Shown: positions 12,404 to 24,700 of the stretch, in pieces
Layout of the letters: each line of letters opens with the position of its first letter
Numbering within the stretch: the stretch's first letter is position 1
Source: Diploscapter coronatus
Lineage: Eukaryota > Nematoda > Chromadorea > Rhabditida > Rhabditidae
NCBI GenBank assembly: GCA_964036155.1
Contig: OZ038422.1
Span: 85,149,201 to 85,213,200, forward strand
Reading direction: 5' to 3'
DNA: 64,000 nt
Position numbers and translations under genes: made by a program
The notes under the pieces: model-generated
Seen by the model: only the letters and a program-made list of their open reading frames with translations
Told to the model about the DNA's origin: nothing
Databases searched by the model: none

Positions 12404-12430
12404 CTCGACTAGATCTCGTGGGAAATCCAT
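12404..12430 (-). CDS. Candidate first coding exon of the GPCR gene (nine codons)
   Basis: An ATG after an A-rich stretch (AAAAATGGATTTCCC on the minus strand) reads MDFPRDLVE and ends exactly at a strong GAG|GTGAGT donor. The receptor's core exon begins at 6947 after TTTGCAG, in phase 0, continuing HAMSDSSQH into TM1. The phases match, and the total CDS from 12430 to 4914 is 1038 bases, a multiple of three (345 residues). This would give the receptor a short extracellular N-terminus. A chance ATG plus donor cannot be excluded. Confidence 0.4.
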
Positions 12431-15400
12431 TTTTCTTCTTCTAGCTAATTGAATGACAGTCTGTCAAAATATCCGAATGTGGAGTTGTTGACGAAATGAC
12501 GACGCAGTGAGAATGAATGAATACGGCTCAGGGCGATTTAAAAATATTCAATCCACTTCTTCTTCTTCTTCCTCTCTGCAGACAAGTGTTCTGGATAGAA
12601 GAAGGAGCAGAAGCTCGAAGCACTAGAAAAGAGGTGGGACGATGAGAAGATGAGGTCAGCTGCTTCGAGCACAGGGCATAGAAAAGGGGGCGGGGTCTAG
12701 TCGGAACACAACATGACAGACATTCGTGCATGGGGAATGTGGAGAGGAGAAGATATAGATGAAGCTCATATATAGAGAGTAGGAGGGACGAGAGGAGAGA
12801 GTTAATGAATATTAGAGATAAAGAGAGAGAGAAAGGGGGACCTGTTTAGTATTCTCAATCTGATTCTCTAGCATCTTATCCCTGAGTCTGTTAGTTTTTC
12901 TTTGGTCGGCTCAGAAAGAAGCTCGTCGTCATCTCTTCATTTCTTCATTTCCACTACTATAGATTCTGAAAAGAGGATGAAAGTTGATGAATTTAATTTA
13001 GTGAGACGCACACACGCAGACAGACACAGAGTTGCTAGATTTAGGGATGAAGGTGAGCATTAATTCATTCCAAAGAACTAGAGAAGTGTGCTTGAGAACA
13101 TTGGTGGCTTGCCCCCTTTCAATTCTTCAGAATTATGCACAAAAAGTGGGCAAGTATGCTAATTGATTGACGCAACCAACGTGAAATCTATCAGCTAATT
13201 AACTAATTGGAAGAGAAGATGATGGCGCTCTGCTCTGTCTGCCATTCTTTCAACTTTGGTGCTTTATGGGAAAACGAAAGCGTACTTCGGCGATCCGTTT
13301 ATGCTATTCGCAGATCTAGGGAGGACAATTGTCAGAAACCTTTTACGACCTACCCCCGTTACATTTTCTTAACAAATTTCTCTCTCTAGCTTGTAATTAG
13401 CCTAAATTTTACCGGTGCACCTGGTATCATAGCTAGCTATGAATTTACTCGTGCAGCCTACCCCCTATAATTTATTTTCGTCTGACGAAAGTGCTCCCTA
13501 GTCTGGTTATTCGTCCTTAGACTGCTTCATATTCATTCAAGGCTTAAAATTTGTGACACCAACACTGAAGTAGTAGCGTCATAAAAGTGTCGAAAATTTC
13601 AATCTCTGATATTCATTGAATTTTTATACAAATTATCCATTCTTAAATTTGGCGGCACGATTTAGAGTCAATCTGATGAATATCTTGGAGTGTTGCTGAT
13701 TTGAAAGACGTTCCCATTAGTCGCCTCATTCAATTCATCGATTTTCTTCTCGACTTGCTGTAAGTCAAGAAGCAATTCAGTTATGTCAATTTTAAAGGAG
13801 TTGCTTCTGCAATTTTATCGACTTCAGATACAAATCGCACGATATGCAAGTTCTTCTACCTCGATATCATGGCTTTCTCAGAAACGTTTACTTTTTCGAG
13901 CTTCTCTGCGTCCCTCTTTAAAAATCTCTAGCTAATCATTTAGAATCAAGGCAAAAATCTAACTCACGCTATCCACATTGCCACATGAGGGGAAACTCGC
14001 ATTTTTTTTGCGTTATGCGCTTGGCCAGTAGGGGACGAGAGAGCATTAGAAATGGAGATTTAGGTAAGCTCGAAAAAAGTAAACGTTTCTGGGAAAGCTT
14101 TTATAAGAGGATGGCTTCATTTGATAATTGAAGTTTGGAAAAGTATATTTTTGCCTAGCCTTCCCAGTTTTCCCGTTTTCAAATTCAACTTCGAATTGGC
14201 AATGCTTTGAATTTTCCATTTTTGGTTTCCCTCGCTTTGTGTTCTAGTTGTAAGTTGATTTAACTCTAAAAACAAAGACGATTGATTACAGGAACATTCG
14301 ATTCGCAAACGATCAAATGGCCTAGAGAAGAGGAAATTGAAAGGAGAAATGAGAATTCATGAAATCAAATGTCGCGGAGTGCAAAAACCAGTTGAAAGAG
14401 GAATTAGTGTTAACGATTGTAGATTATAGATGAAAATAGAATTGTTCAACTGCAGAACAGATCCCTTATAAATGTGCAGATCTCAATTTAGTCTCTGTCT
14501 AAAAATGAAAAAAAAAAAGTTCGAGTATTTGAAACTTTTTCTATGCATTCTTTCATGTGTGAATTGACTGCTTGCTAAATGTGGTATGTTGCATTTTTTG
14601 ACAATCTAAGTGATAATTCTTCATTTTCCAATGTATCCATACATACAAAGAAGAAAAGGATCGATAATTGCGATTTGTTCAGTTTGTAGAAAATAAATAG
14701 AAACTCTTATTCAACAGATAAATTTTTGAAATGAACATAAAAACAATGAAAGCTGTGTGAATTCACTAACAGTAAGTGTAAGAAGAAGATATATCTCTGA
14801 ACAAGTTTAACCGTGAGAATTGAAAACAACCATCGAAGCTATGAAAATAAGTAGATCAGAAATGATAATGCTTGTCGAAATAGAACAGAGATTGGGTCAT
14901 TCGAAATGCTCCTAGAATAGGGTAAGTTATTTTGTCTCATTCAGAGATGAAATTCGAAAAGATTCTTGTTAAAATAAGATGAACAGTAAGTTGAGACTCC
15001 TGAGAATGACGAGACACCATTTTATAAATGAACAATCAGCGAAATGAATAAATGAGAGAAATTTGTAAGAAATAGAAATGATTGAAACACCCACGAATCA
15101 GAACGATAATGCACGTAATAAAGCGCGTGCTGCTGGCCACACAAATCTGAACAATCTGAACATTTCTACGAAATAATTTGTCCAGGAATAACATTTAAAA
15201 CCCGAGAATCGATTGAAACAGAAATAATAATATTTGCAAAAGATGAAAATTGGTCCGAGTCATTATAGAAGGCCATCACAACTTGAAGAGTATGATATTG
15301 ATGAGAAAAACTACAGTAAGCCAAGAAAGCACTAAGAAATGCTTAAAGGAAGCAATTTGTAGGACACAAATTAAGAGGTCAGTGTTGATCGCAACCACGA

Positions 15401-15748
15401 TTTAGGAAGAAGAAGAAGTCACAACCTTTGCAAATTTGTATGCATGAATAAGATGGAAATACACTAAAATCTAGAAGATAGAATAAAATTTGTATAAATT
15501 AACAGTAGTATAGCATTGCAGAGTACAGCGAGTATCACCAGTAAGTAGAGAAGCAGAATGGAAAATCCGTACGCCAAAACAAGAACGACATCACAAGAGG
15601 GTCCAGAATTTTTCAAATTTAAACAAAAAATACGTGAGAATTTGGTAAAAAATCATCAATAATTGAGATCCGACGATTTTGCAAAACATGACCGACCCAT
15701 TGAGAGTGATTGAAGTGAAATTGATGAAATCCCATTTGAAGATCTGAA
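12431..15748. other. Intergenic spacer between GPCR start and tir-1 stop
   Basis: About 3.3 kb, both flanking genes on the minus strand. It should contain the GPCR promoter and the tir-1 3' UTR. One inverted-repeat element (13869-14102) and an A/T-rich stretch from about 14330 to 15740 are seen. No exon-like frame with motif support was found. Confidence 0.5.
13869..14102. mobile_element. MITE-like inverted-repeat element
   Basis: GGCTTTCTCAGAAACGTTTA at 13871-13890, continuing CTTTTTCGAGCTT, is inverted at 14068-14100 (AAGCTCGAAAAAAGTAAACG then TTTCTGGGAAAGC). The arms are over 30 bases with few mismatches. Non-coding, about 230 bases. Confidence 0.75.
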
Positions 15749-18700
15749 TCACGGGCCGTATACGGTCGAAACAGACGAATGGTAGGCTTTTCGCTTGGCC
15801 TTGTTGTCAGCGACTATTGAAAAAGCTAAATAAAGAATTGCTTTGTCTTACGATTATATTCGGATTCAGTTAAATTCAACTTACAAGTTGGGGTGGGCGG
15901 CTCTGTTTGCTTGGAAGGCTTTGCCGAAGAATTCAGCCTTGGCGTAGCTGTGCCTGTGCTCCATTTGGCCGAGCTCGACGATATCTGCTTTCTGGTCGAC
16001 GCGGTGTGGTGTCCATTCACCATCTGCAATCATTCGCATATTCATTTGTTTATGCCAATCGATACAGTATACCTTAGTGGTGGGGACGGTGGTTGGCATA
16101 CTGGTCTTGTTGAGTTCGCCCTGTATGAATCGAATGACCTTCTGCATGCAGGCATCCTGATAGTCGTGCACCCATCGGACTCCATTGTACTTGGTGATGT
16201 TGCGAATGTCCTGGGGAATCTGATCTTCCTGTGCAGGGAATTCGAATGCCTGATCGAAGATGGGGATGATATTTTTGTTGTGATCGAATGCACATTTCAG
16301 CTGAAATTCGTATGGTTTACTTATTTAATTACTAAATATCAAGTATAGGACGGCGGTCTAGCGGCACACCTCGGTTGGGTTCGCTGCGAGTGGCTATTTT
16401 ATGCAAAACTCATGTCTCGCAGTCAGGATTTGAACCTGACCTCCCACCTCTCCGGGGTGTGCTGCTCTACCACTATGTGAGCATGATTGCCTAGTTGGGG
16501 AGTTAGTCTACATGTTCAATTCAAGGCAGCTAACCTCTTTGTGAATCCAATCTTCGCAATTGTGGTCATTGAGCAATCGATCGAGCGAATGAGGAGTTAG
16601 GACGAGAATAAAGTGCTTGGCTGCTTGAATATTCTTCAGCAGAGAGGAGTCGAATTTGCCTGCATAAAGTTTGTCCACATCGATAAATACCTGAAAATGA
16701 CAACAGATATTTAAATGGACCTATTAAACTTCTAGAGACTAACCTTGTATCCACTCAATTGGAGAAGGACTTTGATGAGACTGGCGAGCTGGTTTCCTGT
16801 GCTCCTTCTGTAGCTAATGAATACATCGATCTGCTTGCTCAACATGGCCACTTCAACATCGTCAGGATGTTTGGAATCTGCGTGATAGTTCAATAGAAAA
16901 ATACTCGACATCTCGCAATCTTACCTTGAAAGGCCTGTTTCAGCTTGAGTCGGTGAATTGGGTTCGTGATTCCACAGGCGGTTTGCATCAAATCGTCTGT
17001 CAGCGAGGCGAGCAGTGATCGATTCACTCCAGTCGAGAGCATTTGGTATGTATAGACAGACAGTTCAGGGGAAAGGGACATTAGGAACTGGTCCAGGTTG
17101 CTCTCGTCCACTGAGGAATAATCAGCAGCGATCTACAAATCGTTCAATGCTATCTAGTAAATGCCGATTTGTTCAGTTTCAACCCTCTTACCTTCAAACT
17201 TTCCAACTCCCGAATAAATCGTTTCCTGTGCAGACCACTCGACATTCCAATATCATTCTCCAGGTCTTGCTCAGTCAAATGCAACAACAAATCGCCATCA
17301 ACCATTTGCTTAGCGAAATTGTCGACATAGCTCTCGAATCCGATCTGGAAATGCCTATGGTTGGACTTTGTACAAATAAATTAGCAGCTGATTGGATCTG
17401 ATTAGCAGGCCTCTCATCTTCATCGCCTTGCAGCAGTTTGCAGAAGAGATCCCTCTTTCCGGTTGCAGAATTCGCGCGAATCGAATCATACCCCTGCGAT
17501 CCTACGTTTCTTCATCTCATTTCACTGCTGCTGTCCTTACCGATTTCTCACATTCAAATTAGAGAAGCGCCACGCAAATAATAGCTAATTAGAATAAAAA
17601 TGCCGAAATCAGCAGCAGAAACACAAAATGGGAGAAAAATACGAAGAAAAAGAAGAAAAGAAGTGAAGGAAAAGACCGGATTGGGTACGCTAAAGAAGCT
17701 GAAGCTGAAGATGCAGGCGCTTTGCCTCTTCTTCCCCATCTCATTCGCTTCACAGTCTGCAGAAATTCGTTCGTGAACTTTCATCATATCTTTTGCAGAC
17801 AATTTGGTGTTACTTGCCAATCAATTCATCCAATAAATGGGGATTTGTCCCTTGTTACTTCAATTCTCTGTAGCAATTTGTAAAGACACACCTTTCTGAC
17901 CCAGTACTGAACGTCGTTGACCGTCCATGAAGGCACTTGCTGTGCTAATTTGTAAGGCACTTCCTCTCCAATCACCGTCAATGCCTCCGACGCGAATTTG
18001 GCAGCCGTCTCGTCGGGACTCGAGGCCACTTCCTTCAATGCTTGAATCGCTCCGATCTCCTGCAACACAACTCAATAAGTCTGATGAAATACTCGAATCT
18101 GATGCAATTTGCTCATGGCAATTTTAGCATCAAATGCCAAAGTCTAAAGGTATCTTATCTGCAGTTTTCAACATAGAGAGGTGATTCTTACGAAATGTTT
18201 CGTTTTGAGGGGAAAAACTTCAGCGAGTCTCCCTTATCAGTCAATTCGATTTGATGATACGCATTAAGGAAGAAGAGCAATGAATAAGTGAGTTTGAATG
18301 AAGATCGATGGAGAAGTGAGAAGTGGTCTTATCAATTGCAAACCATAAAATTGTCGAAACGTGAATATATTACCAGGATTTTAGGCCAAATAAAAAGGCT
18401 CGAAATACAGTAATGAGGGGAAGCAGCCGTGTCCTGAGCTCGCATTGGCATTTGAATGTGAGTGGTCGAATGACCACCGTATGCCCCTAATCTCCTCTGT
18501 ATTGCACAATATCTGCCCTCACAAAACCATTCCTTCAAAAGAAGCGCGAGATGACCGCTTCTCGGGTCAAATCAGCAGAGAGCACTGTGGATGGAGAGAG
18601 GAAAAGATGCACAGATTCGAGGACAAGTAAGGTCTTTCTCTCTCTCTCTCTCTCTCTCCCATTCCAAGCAATGAACCAATGCGCGTAGGTATGGCGAATT

Positions 18701-21700
18701 ATTACGAAAGTCTGACCCCTGGTCAAAGATATTAGTGATCGAGTGAGGGGATATGAGAGAGCGAAGAGAAACAGAATGCAACTGTCAACGAATTGTTATG
18801 CGGGCCAGAGGCAATAGGCACGCTTTGTTGCTTGCGTGGACAATGTTCTTGTTCTACAGAGATGCAAAGATATTTCGCAACACCTTTTCTGCCTTCTCCC
18901 CACCTTCTATGCAAATATTCTCTGGTCACTGACCTAGTCCATTCCACTCATTAACTTTTTCTTCGTCAAATTTGCGCTATCGAGAAGTTGAAGGATATGA
19001 GGAATCTTAGTAAAAACTTTCGCACAACTTACTAATTTTAATTGAAACGATGAAGATAAGAAGAGAAGTGTGATGGCGCCAGTGGAAGTGAATGAGATCG
19101 CACTGCTTCGCCCTCAAGGAGAAGCATTGCATTCTTCTTCACTCTTCCAATACGAAATAGTTCGTATAGCCCCTTTCCGCCCACACTTCCGGACGAACAA
19201 ATATATACACAAAGTCAGTTTCTCTTCTCAATCTTCTCTTAATCATCTGCTGCTATTTTATTCCTTCTGTAATTCTTTCACTGCAAACAATTCTCCACAC
19301 AATAAGTCTCTTCTCATTCATTCATCAATCAGTTCTCCAAGACTAAACCATTCGCACTAACTGATTGTGTGATTGCATCACGATCATGGAATTGCATCAT
19401 TTCCCAAAAGTCTACAGATCAATGGCGCAGCAGCAGGATAGAAAGAATTTCGCAACTACGAGATGAATGCACTAAACATTATGTAAATAATATTTGCAGA
19501 GTTTGAATCAAATTTCGATCATTTGACGCTCGTTATTGATAATGACTCAGAGCCTCTTATCTACACGTGTTTTGACACTTTGTGGTTCAAAATAGAGCTC
19601 CAGATACACGTAAACCTAATCCGAATCCGAATGAACGCGTGTCGTTTTCGTCATTCTTTGCAAAAGACTTAGCGCTAATGCAGGTCGTTATGGGGAATGA
19701 CAATCCCTAATGTCATTGTTGATCTTTTTCACCTTTACGAATTGTTTGATTGTGAATGATTGCGCAATATTTCGTCGGTCGCTGTCTCTGCCTGTCTGTA
19801 CGCTTGTGTTGTAAATGGAAGTGTCAATATCATAATTAGCTACAAACTGAAAAATTTGGGAAGAAGATTACGTTGATTTTCTCTGCTTTTCCATGCTTTT
19901 TCCTATTCACAACATTTGATTGTTGATTAGACGCATTATGAAGAGAAGAGACATAAAATGATAAGAGTAAGTCTACGAGCAGTGAGCCAAAATGGGTGCA
20001 GAGCTGCTTTACGATGGCATTTCGTTTTTCCAAAAAACGTCGAATTTCGTATTTTCGTAATCGTTTTAAACAACCCGGAGACGATGAGAAATGATAATGT
20101 TCCTGGAGGAAAAAGAGGATGTCTTATTTTTGACATTTGATCTGATCACAAACTAGATGGTTTGTGAGTGATAATGAGCGAAAGATCATGGACATTCTGA
20201 TCAACATCAAAGCATGAGCAGAGACAGGAAAGGGGGAACTGTCAGAGGAAGTGAAAGGAGTTGGGCGATCTTGAACTATCCATAAATCACTACGTAGATG
20301 ATCTCTGGCTGAAGAAAGAGGGAGAAGAAAAAGGAGCCCTGGGGGCAGAAAGCGTGCAGACACAGAGAAGAGAAACAGACAGACGGAGACGATGATGATG
20401 CACGCGGAAAACCGGAATAGCCGTAAGGAGAAAAGAAAAGAAGAGAGAGAGAGAAACTGCATAATATGACCCTGATTGAATTGAATAAATAACTGACTGA
20501 GAGTGAAGAGTGGAATGACTCATCCATTCTCTCAATGAATCGAGTGTTGCAGTGTTGCGCACCATCTCCTTATTCCTTAGGCTGCTGCTTCTGGTCTATT
20601 GTAGTGTTCGCTCGGTTTTTTGAGAAATAGTATGGAGAAAAGAGCAAAATCGAGCGAATACCACAATAGGCCAGGTCCCTCTCCAACTCAATTGAATCAA
20701 TTCCAATTCTAACCGGATTCCCTTTCTGACTTTGTTGCCAATTACTTATTCGCATGGTTTGTTGTGTAAAATTCTGCAGCGTTTTTCTGCATTTCGATTT
20801 CGTATTGCCACTTCTTCACTTCATCGAATTCAGCTAATGAATCTGATCACAATTTAGGCAACTTCTCCTTCTCCTGCGCTGCTTTTTCATTTCCCCCAGC
20901 CAAATTATTTTACAATCTTGCGAAATTCAATCATTTTTCTACACGTGGAAGAATCAGCGAATCAGCAAACAAACAGTTCTTTTCGCGTGGAAAGGCAACA
21001 GACAACAATGATGCAAATGCTTTTTGCCTCTTGATCTGACCGAAGCAAATCACAACATTACAACCCCTCTGATTCGAATGCTCAGCTATTCCAAAAAATA
21101 GATGCACTTTTCTCGAACCCCAAAGGAATGAAGCTAGAAAGTAGTTCGTCTCATGATCTGATTGCACTGAAAGCAATACTTGGAAGGAGTCAACGGGTTT
21201 CCAATTGAATTTCATCAAAGTGAAATGACGCCTTAGTGGAAGCACAATAAAAAGAGTAGGCGGTAATTACAAGGGAAACAACGCGCATCCAACATTCGAA
21301 ACTGACAAATTCGGTTGTATTTAGTTTTTGTAAGGAGCCAACACAACACAAACATGGCAATGAATAAGACGGAACGATGATAAAATGGAGAGTATGTAAA
21401 TAGGACTCGCAACTATTTGAAAAATGTTGAATTCTTCTGGTTCTGCCATTTTGGAAAGCGAACAGACTATGAAAAGTACGCAAGTTGTCAATAAAAAAAC
21501 TATTAGATCATATGGCAGAAGTCGATCAATTTGGATACAAAATACAAAGTACTATCGCCTCTTCTCGCCTTTTCGTATTGTTTTATCTGTCTGAGCACTG
21601 AGCGCACGCGATTCCCCTCTTCCTTCTTCTTTTCTGCTCTGTTCCTGACTCAAATCACACTCCTATTCTCTTCCCATTCACCTGGTGAACTCTCTCTGAT

Positions 21701-24700
21701 CTGGCCAATTAGTAATGGTGTTGTGAGAAAGTTACGAATCGGATGGATTGACCGAATTGATCAAGAAGAAAGGGAAAAGCACGTGCAGAATGAGAAGAAA
21801 AAACAGCGCATTTGATGTTCGATTTAATAAGTTGTGGATTGTTACATTGTTGCAATGTCACTCTAAACAACAAGAGCGATCAATCAGAGATCAGTTGACA
21901 AAAATAATACGAGAACAGGGAAAATAGAGATGTTGTTCCCACACTCTCACACTTATACAGGCGCGCAGGGCAAATGGCACCCAAACAACCACCAAAACGA
22001 TGTAAATAATTTGTCAAAAGTGGATCGCCTATCGCGCGCGTTGCAATGTATCAAACACCAATCAAGAGGGGGGATAACAAAATCGGTGTAGAACTCACCA
22101 TCTTCTTCTGTGTCAGCATCAAAGTCGCGTAGGGATGGAAGAATCTTCTAGTCTTAGAGCGACGGAATCTCTCCATGATCACTGACTTCTCTCTGATCGT
22201 CGACGGCTTCAACACCAAATTGGTCTTAGAAGGTACTCGTCGAATGGGCGCTTTAGATGGAGCAGTGGCCAGAGCAGGGACGATAGATCGATCAGTGGAG
22301 CAAACTGGCGACTGAGGGAAGTTGAGGCATGTCGGACGGGGTGTCAGAGGCAGAGGCAAAGGGGCCGAGACTGCAGAAGGAATAGGCGAATTCAAATTGC
22401 TAGTGATGATTTGCGGTAGAACTGCTGCGGACGCATTGAACGTCGAGTTCTGAGAAGAGCCACTGGCGATGGGACTTCTGATTGGAGCGACTTTGAGCTG
22501 AGGACGAGTGGGAGAGGCCAGCATCTGGATGGGAGAGGGTCGATGTAGAAGGGGTTGCTGGGAGATGAGAGCTGGTGGCGGAGAAACCGAATGAACGACG
22601 GGACAGTTCATGGGGTAGGTGAATGCGTCGACCGATTGGCAAATGTCCATTTCCATAGGCAGAGGAGTGCCTGGATTCGAAGTGGAAGGACTCGAACAGG
22701 GAGTTAGACCTCCACTCATTTGTGCACTGGTAGGACGAATCGGATGCCGACTAATTTTAGCGGAATAAATAAATGAGGAATGCGCGTACAGCTTGAGACT
22801 GAACACAGCAGAATGACTGTCTCTCTCTATGTGTGATGATAAAGCCATGCGTATCGCCTCCCCTTTCTCTCTATTCCCCGCCTTTCTCTTCTCCTCTCCT
22901 CACTATTCCCTAGCAAGTCCCGCCCTCTTTTCTTCTTTTCTCTATACAGTTCTTCTCTCTTTCTGCAACGCTCTGACTGTCGGTGGCCGAGAAACAGTGC
23001 AGAGAAAGGGGAGATTAGTGTGTGAATTTCGAAAATTATCGTCGGCTCTAATTAATGTGATGCAAGGAATTAACCCCTTTGCCCTATCTGCGGTAAACGA
23101 AGTGAGAAGATATCGCAGAGCTCGAAAGTCTAGCCTAGGGTATTACAGAGATTACGAAACGAGACATAATAGACGGTGGCTAGAGTGGCAAGAAGATCAG
23201 GCAAAGAAGGGATAATTGGCGAGATGCCAAAGAGCACAGGTAGAGAGGCTAAGACCAGAGAACACGAGAGGTCAGCACAAAAAACAGAAAAGCAGAAAAG
23301 AATAGCAGTCCACCTACAGTATGTAGGAATGCAGTAGAAGCAAAGAGGCGGATGTGCTATGCGCATTTCCTTAGATTTCTCACATTGCTTATACGAGGTC
23401 AGGGAAAGTTCTCGATCGCAAATAGCTTGATAAGTGAGGAGAAGAAGAGAGACAGAAGAGGTAGAAGTCCAATGTACAAGATCAAAACTACAACAAGTCG
23501 ATGGATAGGGTGAGCATGATTCGAACTTAAATGGTAGAAATCGAGAAGAAGCTTCGCGCAAAATAACGATGGATTGTCTTATGCCGTGTAGGCTAAGCAT
23601 AATTTTTCGTTGCCGATTGGGCTAATTCGATCTGGCCTCTCGTACACACGCATTACCACTCTTCCGCTCCTTCCTCTGATAACGAATTCCGAGCATTGGA
23701 AGTTCAAGTGAATTCCTCAAATTCTTAGTCGATCTATCTTTGTGAATCGCACAGTAATTTCATAAACAAACAAGGAATGTTGCCGAATGAGTGAATGGTT
23801 GAAATTCCTGTGATCTCGCGGACGCAGTCAGTCATATTCTCAGATTGTCAGATTTCCTGTCGATTGCAATGGATCTCCCCTTCATTGCAGATCTCGTCTA
23901 TCTGGTGACTTTGCTGAGTGAATGAATGAATGCATAGCCATAGGGTCTATAGGGCAGGATGCAGTCTTTCCTCTGCGCATTCCTTCTGTTGCTGCTGCTT
24001 TCTCCATTAGCAAAGCCGCTATCTGACTATTTTCTATGCATCAAATCTCTATGCGACAATTAATAACAGCAACAATGAATTCCACAAATTTCCTAAATTC
24101 TCCAAGTTTCCGATTTTGTAATACATCAAAATAAATTCATTTCTTGTTGATATTATTCATCGATGAACAACAAAAGATGAAACACATTGCTCTTCGTGGA
24201 ATTGCCTAATCTCTCAATCAAGAATGCATTTCACAATTATTTGCAACGCACAGAAATTTCTTGTCCTATTCAACAAGACAAGTTAGGCAATCAAATTGGG
24301 TTACTAAGAGTCGGTCCAAAGAAGAGGGAAGACCACAAATGCTTTTCAATGAATTGTGTAGAATCACTCATCCTCATCCATGTCTGCTGCCTATGTTTAT
24401 TTACCAATTAGCATTTCTCTCTAATATTACTCTAACTTGACTCAATTCTTGTGTTATCGCGTACTTCGATCGCTAAATTGCCTTATTCTCCACTGCTTCC
24501 CTAAGCAATCTTTTGCCGCATTAGTTTGTTCGCTGACCGAATCAATGTGAGATGAGTCGTCCAAAATGGAGAAGAATAGCAACAAACTGATTATTGTCAA
24601 CTGTGGATGATGTCATAGGAATTATGGCCAATTCATACAATTCACAACTCAAAGAACTCTGCCCCTCCCAAGGTTGAGTCAATTCTGTGTGCAATCACAA

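Noticed and set aside
15893..16348. A 151-codon plus-strand frame over the TIR exons
   Set aside because: It is the antisense shadow of well-supported TIR-domain exons on the minus strand.
16410..16485. A functional tRNA gene on the minus strand
   Set aside because: The T-arm and D-arm look right, but the seven-base acceptor stem does not pair and the base before the anticodon is C instead of T.
18637..18658. Short CT repeats as a CRISPR or other array
   Set aside because: Plain dinucleotide microsatellite; similar runs occur at 660-675, 10739-10760 and 41311-41321. No CRISPR structure exists in the window.
20124..20565. Long minus-strand frames rich in Ser/Phe/Leu
   Set aside because: They arise from a purine-rich tract on the plus strand, overlap each other in several frames and have no motif or splice support.
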